From Sipunculus nudus (Eukaryota; Annelida; Sipuncula; Golfingiida; Sipunculidae), in the NCBI GenBank assembly GCA_026874595.1, contig CM049312.1, positions 48,613,429 through 48,677,428 on the forward strand: a DNA stretch of 64,000 nucleotides, read 5' to 3'. Below are positions 23,680-36,265 of the stretch, piece by piece. The notes below the pieces were generated by a model. It worked only from the letters and a program-made list of their open reading frames with translations, was not told where the DNA came from and ran no database searches. Within the stretch, counting starts at the first letter, position 1; the number at the start of each line of letters is the position of its first letter. Both the position numbers and the translations under genes were made by a program.

Positions 23680-24543
23680 CTATAATGACTGATGATCTGG
23701 GGAGCTTTGAGCGGCATCCTTCTCTGTGTCACCGGCCGCTTGACTCCAGGTATCCACGGCCGAGATCTTTCTCGTATCTGGTCTTAAAAAGTCCTCTCTT
23801 TTGCACTGCTGACATGGAATTCTGCTTAAAGCGTCAGCGTTGGCATGCCTTGCCCCTGCCCGGGTTTCGTTATCAAATGAATACATGTCCAAGACAGTAA
23901 GCCACCGCGCTAACATCCCTCCAATGTTACGAAACCATCTCAGTGACGCGTGATCGGTTCGGAGAATAATGTTTCGTCCCCATAAGTAATGTCTGAAATG
24001 TTTAATGAATGTCACAACTGCCAGAAGCTCACGTTTGGTGGTACAGTAGTTACGTTGAGAACGATTGAGGGTTCTGCTGCCATACGCATTAACACGTTAC
24101 TGGCCACCTTGAAGCTGGGACAGCACGGCACCCATACCTTCACCACTCGCGTCGGTATCCAAAATGAACTGGTCGTTTTCAGCAGGATACGACAACAAGG
24201 TATCTTCCGTAAATGATTTCTTAAGCGCTTCAAATGACTTTTGGCACTTTTCAGTCCATTGAAACGATCTCTTTTTGGGGTTCCCTCTAGTCAAAACGAT
24301 CATCGGTGCAGCGATTTCCGAGAATCGGTTGATGTATCTACGGTAGAAGGCCGCTATACCGAGAAAACTTCGAACATCAGTTAGGCTGATTGGTACTGGC
24401 CACTCTTCAACTGCTTTGACTTTGTCGGGGTCACACCTGACACCATCAGCTGATACTAGGTGTCCTAAGAATGTCACACTGCGTTGGAAAAATGGCATTT
24501 CTTTGGTTTCAGTTTTAAGTTGGCTTCCCGAAACCTCTGCCAC
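23680..24543 (-). pseudogene. Ty3/Gypsy RNase H and connection, broken
   Basis: The first part has the RT connection (FLGHLVSADGVRCDPDKV, SFLGIAAFYRRYINRF) followed by the RNase H start FILDTDASGEGMGAVLSQ with its first catalytic Asp. A frame break at about 24,050-24,100 separates the second part, ILRTDHASLRWF and ARHANADALSRIPC. It lies between RT and integrase in the usual Gypsy order. Confidence 0.85.
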
Positions 24544-24559
24544 ACAGTCATCAAGTTTT

Positions 24560-25107
24560 CTAGCGCATGGTCAAAGTCTTGTCCGACACATATCACATCA
24601 TCGATGTAAACAAGACACTGTCTCCACTAGAGACCTCGTAAGACATTTTCCATAATGCGTTCGTAGCTCGCGGGCCAAACGGCATGACCTTGAACAGTTG
24701 TAAGCCGAGATGTGTACAAAACGCTGTCTTATCCTTGGATCCATCATCCGCCATCTTAAGCTGCCGATAGCCTGAGGCCATATCAAGCGTCAAAAACAAA
24801 TGACTACCGGATAAAGTGTCCAACAAATCATCGATCCGCGGTAACGGATACGCATCTTTCCGCGTCACGCTATTTAGTCGTTGTAATCGACGCAAAAACG
24901 TACATCTCCGTCCTTCTTTGTTACGAGCACTATCGGTGAGGCCCAAGGGCTGTTACTGGGCTGTATAATGTCTTGGTCCAGCATCTTTTGATTTTCATTT
25001 TCAACTATAGCTTTCTGGGCCTGCGATACCCGTCGCGGCGGTTGTTTAATCGGCGGGCTACAACCAGTATCAATTTTATGTTCGGCCATGTTGGTAAGGC
25101 CTAACAT
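24560..25107 (-). pseudogene. Ty3/Gypsy reverse transcriptase, frameshifted
   Basis: Motifs in order: IDTGCSPPIKQPPRR, IIQPSNSPWASPIVLVTKK, DGDVRFCVDYND, LNSVTRKDAYPLPRIDDL, FLTLDMASGYRQLKM (first catalytic Asp), FGPRATNALWKM, and VYIDDVIC at about 24,590-24,612 (the YxDD box is intact). Frame changes occur near 24,880 and 24,600-24,690, so no single frame spans the domain. Confidence 0.85.
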
Positions 25108-25112
25108 TCCAT

Positions 25113-25875
25113 CTAGTCAAAGAAAGACATCTTGGTACTCAAAATGGCTGCCTTTAGGCGACTCATTTGACCGCAAGTAAGGTCACCAGGTACATTGTCT
25201 ATCAATGGCTGCAAGTGTCCTGATAATTGCATGTCTTTGTGGACATCAAGAAAACTGATATCAGTATTGTTATCACTAGGTAGCGGAATAACTTGATCTA
25301 CCTCTCTAAACTGGGCAATGGGTGTTCCTTTTGCAACTCTTATTGTCTCATTGCTGGGATTTATCACTGTGACTGGTACAATCTTGTTGGATGTATTGAT
25401 TACAGTGCTACCAACAAGAAGTCCACTCTCTTTAACATATTCAGGGTCTGGCTCTAACACAGCATCTGTTGGTATCTCAGTCCGTAACTTTCCCAGTTTA
25501 CACGGTTTAGTTGCTTCATACTGTGATGGAATTATCATTGTCTCTTTCACGTGTACCCGAGCGACACTACTGTCAGACTGATAATGCATTTTATGAGGGA
25601 TTCCTTTAACATTCAGTTCCCCTCTACCAAGCTGGAGTGTGGCATCGAGATGCCTCATCAAGTCAACGCCTATCAGTCTGGGATCCTCAGCTGGCGCAAC
25701 CACAAATGGAAAGCTCAAGCGTTCCCCAGCTATCTTCAGATTGTATGTTCCATAACCTTCGGTGGCCATAGGCTGTCCATTAACGGTACTAAATGTTTTG
25801 TCTACCGGGTACAGTACAGGTCATGTATGTAAGGGTATTCGATCATACAACTCTTTACTGATTATACTGTGAGGT
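25113..25875 (-). pseudogene. Ty3/Gypsy aspartic protease region
   Basis: The upstream end carries FLVDTS at about 25,875-25,900, where an active enzyme would have a DTG-type motif; here Gly is replaced or displaced and a stop follows within a few codons. Downstream are SFPFVVAPAEDPRLIGVDLM and RHLDATLQLGRGEL, typical of the Gypsy protease C-half (IIGxDxL flap-proximal block), then a linker into RT. Start and stop positions are approximate. Confidence 0.65.
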
Positions 25876-26790
25876 ATCAACTAAAAAGTTCACATCAATT
25901 TCATTTATGCGTCCAGGCAGGTGCCATCCGGAAGCATCTTTTGATCCGCTAGACCATCCAGGTTTTGAGGTGGTAGCTGCTCTAGGCATAGCCAGTGCAC
26001 TAGGTGTCAGTGTCGTAGGTGCAGAAACACGTATGCCACCTCCCAGTCTGGATCTAGTTGCTGAGAGGCCTATGTGCCCAATTGGTGTGGACACCTGCTG
26101 AAATGATGAACCCGGTGCAATAGGTGCCGATATGTAACAACTTGGCATCCCAACCGGATTACCAATATTCAAGCGCACAGGCTGTGGCATATATCCAGGG
26201 CAAGTAGGTGTTGCTGGAAGCAACTGCGCAATGGGGTTACCTGCTTCCGACATATTCGGTGTCGTGGCATAACCTCTCTGGTGCCTGCGATGGGGACAAT
26301 TCCTTCTGAAATGTCCAACCTCCCCACAATAGAAGCAGGTACCAGGCTCGAATTTGTGCCTTCTCTCATTTATTTTTTATTACCTTGGCCTGGGGTCACT
26401 ATGAGAGGGGTCACTATTGGAGTATCGGTTGGCAGTGACTGGTTATATTCCTCTAAGCTGGCAGGCCACTGACTCGATGCAGTCGTTACACCGGTCTTGA
26501 CCTTGGCTGACCTTGGTTTACTTAAGTTTGGTGCATTTGGATCTCGAAAATCGACCGACTCATATTCAACTGTGCCGGATATGGCTGCCTCCAGTGAAAT
26601 TGGCTTCGCGAAGTGTACATGCCTATGCAGCTCTCGGTGATCTAAGCCCAATGCAAACTGTTCTATATAACCAGCTCCTGTAATGCATCATAGCTGGCTA
26701 TACTGTAAGCCTGACTGGATATTCGACGCAGCGCATACGCGTAATCGCGAAGATTCTCACCAGTTTGTCGCTTTCGCTTACATAACATAG
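25876..26790 (-). pseudogene. Ty3/Gypsy gag C-terminal part with zinc knuckle
   Basis: Minus-strand motifs: RKRQTGENLRDYAYALRRIS (about 26,710-26,770), QFALGLDHRELHRHVHF (about 26,600-26,655), then a CCHC knuckle CFYCGEVGHFRRNC (about 26,294-26,335), followed by a proline-rich linker to the protease. Frame breaks occur near 26,370 and 26,660. The N-terminal half of gag, the primer-binding site and the 5' LTR are absent; sequence beyond about 26,790 is AT-rich and unrelated, so the element is 5'-truncated. Confidence 0.75.
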
Positions 26791-28727
26791 AATGCAATAT
26801 TATTATTGTTTTATATAATAAAAAATCAACAAGCTATGAGATCACTTAATATATTAAGTTTTGTAAATAACAGACAAATGAACAGACCAAATTTTTGTGA
26901 AAAATATAAACATTATACCTTTAATATAGCCGACAGTTACACATATTAATTTTATTAAAGAACAGCTCAATGATTCAAGATTGTACCTTTGTCTTTCGGT
27001 AGTTTCTTGACGATTTTTTGTATTTTTTTTTTTTTTTTGGTCAATTGAACAATCAGAAGATCTAGGTCGATCACCAAAATCTGAGTTCGCGCTTTAAACA
27101 CACCAACAGGTCTGTGAGTTGTTAAGTTCTAACACCAGTAATCAGTAAGGCAGTAAATGACTGTTATGTAAATTGTCGACATGGTTACAATATAAAGCAG
27201 AAGGCTATACAATTAAACTTGTATCCTCGTCAATAAAAGTTACTGACCTTTTACCAGAGATATATCAAATATATTTCTGGTAAAAGGAGATAGCATATCG
27301 TCGCATGCATATATGAACACGTGAATATTGCATATCATCCCATGCACATGAACAAATGGGAATGGGAGACGCTCTGATTCGAGAGGGCCAAGATTGATAC
27401 ATTTTGTTTATACCCATCAACTTTAAAGAGTGAAGCGCTAGTGTGGGGAAAATGTAACACTTTTTAGCACTGGTTACAGGCCAGTGTTTACCAATAGATG
27501 GTATATAGGATCATATAGACTGCGTCTTTTGACTAACTGAAAATTTCATGTGTCATTATGGACTCAATATATGACAGGGCCAAATCAGGCCTGCCTTGTC
27601 CCATCCCTTGCGTTTCTCCTCGTCTTGTGATTTTATTACGAAGAGAAGGAAGAAAACAGATTGCTGTTACTTTGAATAATACCTGGGGTAACTTTTATAA
27701 AAATTATCAACATATGCCTCGACCGTATTAAAAATAAAACATATTTATTATGAGAGGTCCATCGAGCACTTATAGTTGAAAGTTTACACACGTGTCAGGA
27801 ATGTCCGACCTGATGTCCGGCCTCCACGTGTGTTTACATGGCCTCGTTTTCAGTCCGGCAATAACGTTCGCTGATTGGCTAATAGAGCTGTCGATCACGC
27901 ACTCGCCGTCAGGTCAACCTCAGAATTCCAACTTCAAGTCAGTGGCGCCATCTGTCTTCCACAACTTGAACTTATCTGTTTCCAGTCTGATTCAATATGG
28001 AAAATAACAACTGAAGCGGGCAGGTTTTCAGGATTATCAATGTTCAAAATTTCAATTAAAATGTCATCAGTTTACTCCAAATTATCACCAAGCGAGCGGG
28101 CTACCAAATTCTGTATCTCAAGTTGTACCACTTACAAAAGTGTGTAACGTCATGGAACGAACCTTTTACAGGCTCATGCATATTTATTTAGGGTGGCATG
28201 AATATAATGACCTGGTCGTTGCGCATGCGTATAAATTTCTGGGTCGCAACCGCTTCTACCAAAACAACATCTTCACGTGGTGTTTTTCATGTGTCTGTCA
28301 ACGCGTCGTATCGGATTCATACTCGTTTATGTTTTCTGACGGGATTTATTCCGTCCAACTCCAAGTATTGTTAATCATACTTCCAGCCAGATCTCCGGTA
28401 CGTAGAGCAAGGGATTATCAGTGATCAACCGGGTACAAGTGCAGAGAGGGGAACGCACGTAATCAGTATCACTATCAGCCACCTGTTTGAGACGATAACG
28501 CGGGACCCGTGTGCCGGCTTGCTGTCTCTGTGTCAGATCAGACCTGGTTTCAATTCAAGATTTACGCTGAAGATAATTTTGAGTCAAGTTCTGGATTTTC
28601 TCAACAGTTGGTTTATTTATATTTGTGTTTCATGGATTTTGCCTTTAGCACAACCCTCGTATCTGCTTCCACACTGTGTCTTCAGCTGTAAATATTTTGG
28701 CAGGCCTTATTTCCACTCCCCGGGACA
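26791..28727. other. Unassigned, no gene seen
   Basis: AT-rich up to about 27,770, then more GC-balanced. A run of T lies at 27,021-27,040. A GTGGCGCCATC sequence occurs at 27,943, close to the palindrome core of arrays B and C but isolated. Short ORFs show no domain. Near 28,709 the sequence TTATTTCCACTCCCCGGG is the repeat into which the LINE at 28,739 inserted. Confidence 0.4.
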
Positions 28728-28738
28728 ATAAGGGATGC
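28728..28738. repeat. Target-site duplication of the LINE, left
   Basis: ATAAGGGATGC, identical to 38,072-38,082. It borders the LINE A-tail. Confidence 0.8.
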
Positions 28739-29110
28739 ATTTTTTTTAACAATTTTTTATTGCATTTATACATATCATAAAATTTACAACTTTTTTACAT
28801 TGAATTACAAACAACATACAACAATCACGTACAATTTCAAATACACAATATCATGAGGAAATATATGTAGATATACCAGATTCTATCTGCTTTGAATTTC
28901 CTCATAACAACATTTGACAGGATAAGTAAAGACATACACAAATGTAAATCATGGCAGGTTACATTTGAATGCATACAAATTTAACTGATATTTATAGAAA
29001 TTGGAGATTGTTTACAGTAGAAAAAAAAATAAAATTTTAATCTCCTTTTTTTCTTTATTCTGATTACCTTATCTGAGGCATTATCTGATTACACTTTTTC
29101 AAATAAAATT

Positions 29111-29590
29111 CTATTTTACCTTTCTTTCAGCAATGATATATTCCTCTTTTTGAAGAGAGACTAATAGAGACTTGAACTTCGAGAAAAGATCTGTTTCACT
29201 TTTGCATTCTTTTCCTTTATATATTGTGAGTTTATACAATATAAGAATAGTGTTTACTATAATATTGCTGTCAGTTACAGGCAATACTCCAAATATGATA
29301 GCATTTGATGTGAATTCTGGCATATATATTTCAACTTGTTTCAGCCAATCACATATTTTAAAATATAAATTCTTTGTAATCATACATTGACAAAATAGGT
29401 GGAATAATGTTTCCTTATATAAAAAACAATAATCACATCTGTCACTTCCCATCAGTTTCCATTTAAACAGCTGGGCATTGACTGGTAAATAATTATTTAA
29501 GATTTTATTCTGGAATTCCCTGGTGTATGGGTCCAGTGATATATGATATATAGCTGAGAAATGTTCTTTTTCCTGATTAGACACATTCAA
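29111..29590 (-). pseudogene. LINE ORF2 C-terminal Cys-rich domain
   Basis: A 159-codon open stretch containing SDRCDYCFLYKETLFHLFC and QCMITKNLYF, a C-x2-C...H-x3-C type block common at the C-terminus of L1/Tx1 ORF2 proteins. It parallels 9,620-9,680 in the other LINE. It is followed by about 370 bp of 3' UTR before the A-tail at 28,739. Confidence 0.75.
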
Positions 29591-29650
29591 GTATTCATCC
29601 CATTTATTACTTCTAATAGTAGCTGTGTCATCTATGCATTTCTTATAGAT

Positions 29651-30444
29651 TTATTTTGAACATAACTGTGTAATATCATATGTTACATTCTTGATAAATA
29701 CAATATTGCTGTAAATAACATTATTGTTCAAATGTTGATAATCATGTATCTCACACAGTTTCCTGGGTATACAGCTGATGACTGACTGTAATTGTAATGT
29801 CTGTAAAGATGTTAAAGTAACACTAAAATCACCTGCCTTTTTAAATGACCCATCAGTTTTCATTAGGTCTCCTATAAAATTTATGCCTAAAGAAGAGAGT
29901 TTGTTATAAAATACAGATTTGTTACCAATTTTCAACAATCTATTATTCCATAATGGTTGAGATATAATTTCAGCTGTGTACTCAGGAGTACATTTTAACA
30001 CATCAGCCCATGACACCAAACAGATTTTATAAAACGTTGATATCAACTTTGGAATTATATTTACATCAAAATTCGTTCTTATGAAGGCAACACCCCCTAT
30101 TTTTTCCAGATGTTTTGTCACCAATTTAGTCCATGGATTTCCTTGTTCAAGAATAAGGCTTTTTATCCATAAAACTTGCTGAGTTTTTATCATTAATTTA
30201 AAATCTGGTAGATTCAGACCACCTGTACTGTATGGGCTAACTGCAGTGTTATACTTCACATTTGCTTTTTTACCATTCCATACAAATTTATTTACTGCTT
30301 TTTGTATATATTCAGTAAAACCTGTGGGTGGTTCACACATGTTTGTTACATATAAAATGTTTGATATAATAAGAGACTGAACCAATTCAAATTTACCATA
30401 AACTGTCAATGAGCATTGTTGCCACAAATTGAGAATTTGATTTA
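29651..30444 (-). pseudogene. LINE ORF2 thumb and post-RT region
   Basis: Begins INQILNLWQQCSLTVYGKF, then SNILYVTNMCEPP, FVWNGKKANVKYNT, GGLNLPDFKLMIKTQQVLWI. These are the conserved post-RT blocks of L1-clade LINEs. The Helitron-like element at 30,445-32,313 separates it from the upstream NFTRLKE; joining across the insertion keeps the reading frame. Confidence 0.85.
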
Positions 30445-32313
30445 TTTTTAGCTCAGCTGACTATAAGTCATCTGAGCTATAGTTGCGGTCCATTGTCCGT
30501 CGTCCGTCTGTCTGTCTGTAGAAGTGGCACGTTTTGAAACCGTAAGACCTAGGAATCCAAAATTCAGCATAATGTTAGATGTCCCCAAGATCTCCTACCA
30601 AGCCAAAAACTGGGTCTTTGTGACTTTGTTCCTTTGAGAAATTAAGGAAAAACCTCAATTTTTTATTAAAATCCTATTTTCACACTTCAGGACTGCCTAA
30701 TATCAAAACCACTCATCTGTTTTTCCTCATATTTACCATAAATATTCCTCTATATAGTTCCTATGTACATGCCAGAAATTAAGTCTGTATAGTTTAAATT
30801 CTTTAAGTTATGGGCCCAAACATAATGGACTTTGTAAAAAATCAGGAAAAATAATAACTCACTTAACATTAAAAATTTTGAAACTAGAGTCTATTTTCTC
30901 AAGTATATAACTATGTTTAATTAAGATTCAATTGTTTACCCAAAATTAGATCTGAATTTTGTAAATTTTTTAAGTTATTAGCATAAAAAAAATCAGTACC
31001 TTAAATTTTGCCCAACTTTGACCATGGCACGTTTTTTTCCTGTAAGCACCATTGATTTAATTTTCACAGCATGTAAACATAAATATTTAGTTTGTCTAAA
31101 TCAGAAATTTGAAAATAAAAGCTTGAAAATTAAGCTAGTTATTGATTTTTTTTTCTGTAGTCACTTGCTTTGTTTACAGATGCAGGGTCCCACTCCAGGT
31201 CACTGGATTTCAGCTATGCCAGGGTTTCTGATATGTTACAGTCACTGGGGGAGATCCCCTGCTGTGACAGGTGTACAGTTATTCTCATATCACCACCCCA
31301 ATCATCCCCCCCCTGCAAACCCAACCCACCAAGTGTTATGCAGTAATTGTTATTATTTTCATTGTATCTCCTTTATTGTAATGCTGTTTCCACTCCGATA
31401 TGCAAAAACTTTCCTTGAAAAAATAATTCAAGGTGTAATCCAGAAGATGCAATGTAGTGTAATGTAGCATTTTTAAAGAAATCAATTTTCTTTTAAATGA
31501 TTTTAACAAATATAATTAAACCCATCAGTATGCTTAAATTATTATAAAATATGAAGCACATTATGGATAAATAAAGACACAATTAAAAATTGTGAAATCT
31601 ATATCAAGTATTATTTTTAGATATTTATTGTTTTGCAGATTTAAAAGATATATTTTTGTGGTAAAAAATAAATAAACATTTGTATGCATGATGTGGTGTT
31701 ATCTGACAAGATTGAGATTTATGATGATGCAATTGAGAATTATGAATCAACTTTTATATTCAGATATATATATGTTAAATTGGAAATGTATAGAAATATA
31801 AACTTAAATTAGAAAATAATTGATGTGATAAAAAAATGAGGATTTAATACAAACATTTTTTTATTATTTTCCTGCCTCAGCAAAATTTGAGATCAGGCTT
31901 TGTTTGCCCTGTTTTAAGTTGTTAATTAGCTATATTTCAACTGTATACATTTCATAAAAAAATACATATATATTTAATAATATATATTATACAAAAAATA
32001 GATTCAATTGAACAAATGTGTAAACTACTGAAATGTCAACAGTTAATCGAAAAAAAACTAATGATCATGGTAATAGTACAGATCATTTGTTCACAAACTG
32101 CTCATATGCTTTAGTTTCAACATTAGGAACACATGGTCAGGTCACAAAATATTTTTTGCAACAATTTCTTGCTCATCAATACAAACCAATCATATAAACC
32201 AACCATGGCCTTTATTACCTCTTCCTCTTACACTTTATCTCCATTAGATATTATTTTAGATTTTTACCTTCAAGGTTAACGTCAGCTGAGCACAGTGACC
32301 CATAGGTCCCTTG
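30445..32313 (-). mobile_element. Helitron-like element, copy 2, inside the LINE
   Basis: Minus-strand 5' end CAAGGGACCTATGGGTCAC and then GTGCTCAGCTGAC at 32,313; 3' end with a CGTCCGTC-type tract (about 30,497-30,515), the 29-bp palindrome at about 30,451-30,479, and TAAAAA ending at 30,445. The interrupted LINE rebuilds as ...AAAGAAA|TAAATC..., in frame as RLKEINQ. Its 3' half (about 30,480-31,030) matches the internal unit of copy 1 (GACCATGGCACG..., GCCCAACTTTG), but it has one unit where copy 1 has two. The 5' halves differ beyond the first ~30 bp. A 149-codon plus-strand ORF within it shows no domain. Confidence 0.8.
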
Positions 32314-33322
32314 TTTCTTTTAGTCTGGTGAAATTTTTTTCCATAACCATGTCAGAGTCATATGAAAAGTATATACCTAAAATTCGAATGACGTTTGAAT
32401 GTAAATTAACCCATTTACATTTTATGGAATTGTTCTCATGATATTTATACCTGCCAAGCCATGCCGCTACTGATTTTTCATAGTTTACCTCGAGAGAAGT
32501 AAAATGTGAAAAGCACTTTAAAGCTTTCATTAAACTCTTTAAAAGAATTTACATCTTGAAAAAGAAAGTTGAATCGTCGGCAAACATACACATTTTATGT
32601 TCTGTGGATAACATAGTAATTCCTCTAATATTTCTGTTGGTACCAATTTGTTGTGCTAAAACTTCCAGTGCAAACATGAACAGATAACAAGCCATGGGAT
32701 CACCTTGGCGAGTGCCCCTTTCTATTGAAAACTAACGACTGGTCTTTCCATTATTAATAATTGCACTCTCTAAATTAGTATACATAGTCTTTATCCATGA
32801 TATAAAACAATCACCAAATCCAATTTTCCTCAGTACACAATACGTAAATGTGCGATCAATTGAGTCAAAAGCTGCAGGAAAATCTGCAGCAAACATGATA
32901 CCAGATACATCCTCCTGTTTACAATAATACATGACATCACTGATTAGCCTGATTGGTTCACCAATAAATCTCCCTTTGATAAAAGCACCTTGTTCTGTAG
33001 ATATAATTTTAGGTAATATTTTCTTCACTCTCTCAACAAGTGCTTTACTAAGTATTTTATAATCAACATTAATGAGGCTGATGGGTCGCCATGATTTAAT
33101 ATAACGTGTATCTTTTACTGGTTTCTCCAGTAAAGTAATTATTGCTTGTCGCCGACTAGGTGTTAACTGACCAACTTTGAGGCTGTAGTTTATAGAGTCT
33201 ACTAAATCTATCCCTATGACTGGAAAAAAATATTTATAAAATTCTTTGGTCAAACCATCATTACCAGGTATTTGAATTGATGGCATTAATTTTACAATAT
33301 TATAAGCTTCTGGAAAAGACAA
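32314..33322 (-). pseudogene. LINE ORF2 reverse transcriptase
   Basis: Blocks in order: PGNDGLTKEFYKYFFPVIG, SWRPISLINVDYKILSKAL, STEQGAFIKGRFIGEPIRL, MFAADFPAAFDSID (catalytic A box), WIKTMYTNLESAIINNG, then GTRQGDP (32,697-32,716) and MFADD (about 32,583-32,597, catalytic C box), and LEVNYEKSVAAWLGR. A stop or frameshift lies near 32,732 and another near 32,530. The Asp residues appear preserved despite the frame breaks. Confidence 0.85.
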
Positions 33323-33514
33323 TACCCCATCACATAATGAAGACTGTTCACTTGATAGTTTTTGGATATTAAGATCTTTTAAAAATTGTTCACAGTCTGT
33401 ATAACTTACATTTATAGATCTTTTAAATTTCTTAGTGTAAAATGTTGTTAATCCCTGTAGTACATAATTTTGTATTGTAATTTCTTTTTCGCCAATTAAT
33501 AGTTTTCTGACATG

Positions 33515-34038
33515 TTATTTCCTTTTGTTTCTTTTTTCTAAATTAAAAAAATAGGTGCTATTTCTCTCCCCTTCTTCTCTCCACTGTGCTCTAGAGCAAA
33601 TTATTATTCCTTCAGTAATATAATTATAATGCTCCTCCAGAAGTTGTTTTGTTTCTTGATAATCCTTCACAGTTGATTCATTTTCCTGTTTGCCCAACTT
33701 ATGTTCTATTTTTTTTTCAGTTTTCTTTCTAGATTCTCAAGATCATTTTTCCTTTTACTTTATTTTATTTTTGAATATTTAATTGTAAATTCTCTTATTT
33801 TGTATTTTATGAATTCCCATCTGTTTGAAGGATCACTATTTTTAATTTCTGATTTCCATTCTGTCATACATTTCTTTAATTCTTCTGTATAATGTTTATC
33901 TTTCAGTAGTGAATTATTAAATTTCCAGTAACCGTTGCCAGTCTTATTTATTTTATGAAGTATAAGCTTCATAACAATAGCAGAATGATCAGTGTCGACC
34001 GACACAACAATATCTGTATTCTTTACATAAGGCTGCAT
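33515..34038 (-). pseudogene. LINE ORF2 linker between endonuclease and RT
   Basis: Contains TDHSAIVMKL (end of the endonuclease), GNGYWKFNNSLLKD, WEFIKYKIREFTIKYSK, then after a frame break EEHYNYITEGIIICSRAQW and EEGERNSTYFFNLEKRNK, the block that precedes RT in L1-clade elements. Confidence 0.75.
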
Positions 34039-34049
34039 ATCATTAGTTA

Positions 34050-34706
34050 CTAGAAAATAATCTTAAAGCCCTGTGTCAGAGGTTTAAATCTTCTCCATGT
34101 AAACTTTTTTATGTTTGGATTTCTAACTCTCCAAATGTCAACAAGATCGTGTTCATGGATAATAAAATTGATTTTAGAGACAACTCTCTTTTTTAATACA
34201 GCTTGACCTCCATCAGTATCAATGTGATTTAAACATACATTGAAATCTCCACCTATAACTACTTTCAAATCATCATCATGGCAGTTTTCTCTGATAACAG
34301 TATTAAAATTTTCATAAAATTGCACTTGCTCTGTCTCTGTGTTTGGAGCATATATGTTACATAAGAGGAACAGACATTCTTGAATGATGCATTTCAATAT
34401 TATATATCTACCATCTTTGTCTACAATCACATCTTTAAACTTATATTCTAAGTTTTCACCAACAATTATCATAACCCCTTTACTCGAAGTTGTTCCATGA
34501 GAAAAATACATGCGACCTCTCCATTGCTTGGACCAGCTATTTATATCCTCTTTTTTACTATGCGACTCTTGAATAAAACCCACCCCTTGTACGCAACCAT
34601 GTTTATGAAACCAATTAAAAACTTTTCTTCTCTTTTCATATTTCCTCATTCCTCTTACGTTCAAAGAGATTATATTTACACAATTTGCTTTATTATACAT
34701 AGCCAT
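34050..34706 (-). pseudogene. LINE ORF2 AP-type endonuclease
   Basis: Starts MAMYNKANCVNIISLNVRGM. Visible catalytic-region motifs are SLNVRG, GFIQESHS, LLCNIYAPN, GGDFNVCLNHIDTD, DIWRVRNPNIKKFTWR. The order and spacing match the APE-like endonuclease of L1/Tx1 elements. It shifts frame just before the terminal TDHSA block at 34,038. The upstream methionine is a plausible ORF2 start. Confidence 0.85.
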
Positions 34707-35401
34707 CTATGAAGTGATGTAAGAATTGAAAAATCATACTCCATGTTTCTCCAATTAAATAACTATTTCTACGATTTGCATCCATTACAAAGATAACACA
34801 GATAAGTACTTGACAAACACGTAATATGAATAGTAGTAAAAAGCATGAACTTTCAATTAAATCATAGAGGTATTTGGGCCTGCATCTTTTCATTTCTATC
34901 CTAGCATAGCACTAATTATAAGAAAAAAAATTTATACATCACATATTCAGTAATAAAGTGTGTGTACCAATGTTATTTATAGTCCGTTCCACCAACCGTG
35001 AAATACTGTTTTTTCACGTTTTCTTTTCCACCTTGATATATAATCTGTGTTCTTAGCGATAAGGTGAATTCCCAGAAAACGACCTAATTTTATATGAAGT
35101 CAGTGATAATGTATTGAAAAAAAAACTTGCATCACGACGCTGAGGTGTTGTTTACTTTATGTGAGAAGTGCATAACCAACTTAGCCAAACTGAACGGCGT
35201 TGTATGTGAAATCTTTGCCGTCATAATGGAATGACGTAACCGTGACGTCACGGTCGTCGCGTGAGATTTCCTGAATACACGTTATGAAGAGGTCTTCTGG
35301 AGTCACCGTTTTTAGTAGACTCAGCTGGGCTCCGATATCAAATACTGAATACTGCGGTATTTTTACACAGAGCTTTCATTCATGTAGCTTGTGGTCCAAC
35401 T

Positions 35402-35404
<3 letters not shown>

Positions 35405-35471
<67 letters not shown>
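35405..35471. repeat. (TA)n microsatellite
   Basis: About 33 consecutive TA dinucleotides, bordered by TGTC and CACATCC. Confidence 0.95.
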
Positions 35472-35476
<5 letters not shown>

Positions 35477-36007
35477 CCGACATAAAAGGCATAATTAGGC
35501 CTATCCTAAACTGACGCAATTTATATTGCTTATTTTTTCCACGTATCATATGTGTTTGAAGAACATTATTCATCATTGTAATTACCACAGCCTGAGGTAA
35601 ATCCACTTAAAACCAGTGTTTTGCACTGCCGGGAATCCTGTTCTAAGATGAGCTAATATATTTTGTCAACTTGTTATACACGCGGGCAGTACCCTGTCAT
35701 TTGAGGCGATGTAGACATCATGGTTCCATGGCAGCACAAACTGTGGGTAACAAAGCAAGGATTGCAAATTAAGAAATTGAATAGCTACCGTCCGATTTAT
35801 AGTCATGGTATTGAAGTCACGAAATGAATTGTGATTTTATCATAAATATTCCATTTGTTTATCAACAAAGTTCAAAAGAACTTGAACAGTTATAATATTT
35901 CAATCTTTCAAACCCCTCTTCAAATGTTGGACTGTTCTAGCCAAGCTGAAACATTGTCCTATGAGGTTCGATCATTTGTTTATACATCGCCAATACTTTT
36001 CATGTAA

Positions 36008-36265
36008 AAATTGCTATTGGTGTTAAATTTGTTCCTTTTCTTAGTCATTTCCTTATAACTATTACTTATCTGACATTTTCCTAGCGTTTTTCTCATTATA
36101 TGGTCTATCTCTTCATTATTTACTTAGTATTTGAGATCAAATATTAAGTAAATAATAAAGAGATGGACCATATAGAGCGAAAAACGCAGGGATAGTGCTA
36201 GATAAGTAATAGTTATAAGGAAATGAACCAGAAAAGGAACAAAGTTAACCGAAATCTGTACTCAT
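36008..36265. repeat. Foldback (long hairpin) element
   Basis: Two arms of more than 100 bp face each other: GTTCCTTTTC...TATTTACTTAGTATTTGAG on the left and its diverged reverse complement ending GAAAAGGAAC on the right. The loop is about 10 bp near 36,135. Similarity continues weakly outward (ATTGCTAT against ATAGCAAT). The arms show about 85-90% identity by eye. It resembles a MITE or foldback insertion; no target duplication was established. Confidence 0.75.

Noticed and set aside
31018-31467. 149-codon plus-strand ORF
   Set aside because: Lies inside Helitron-like copy 2 on the opposite strand, with no domain.
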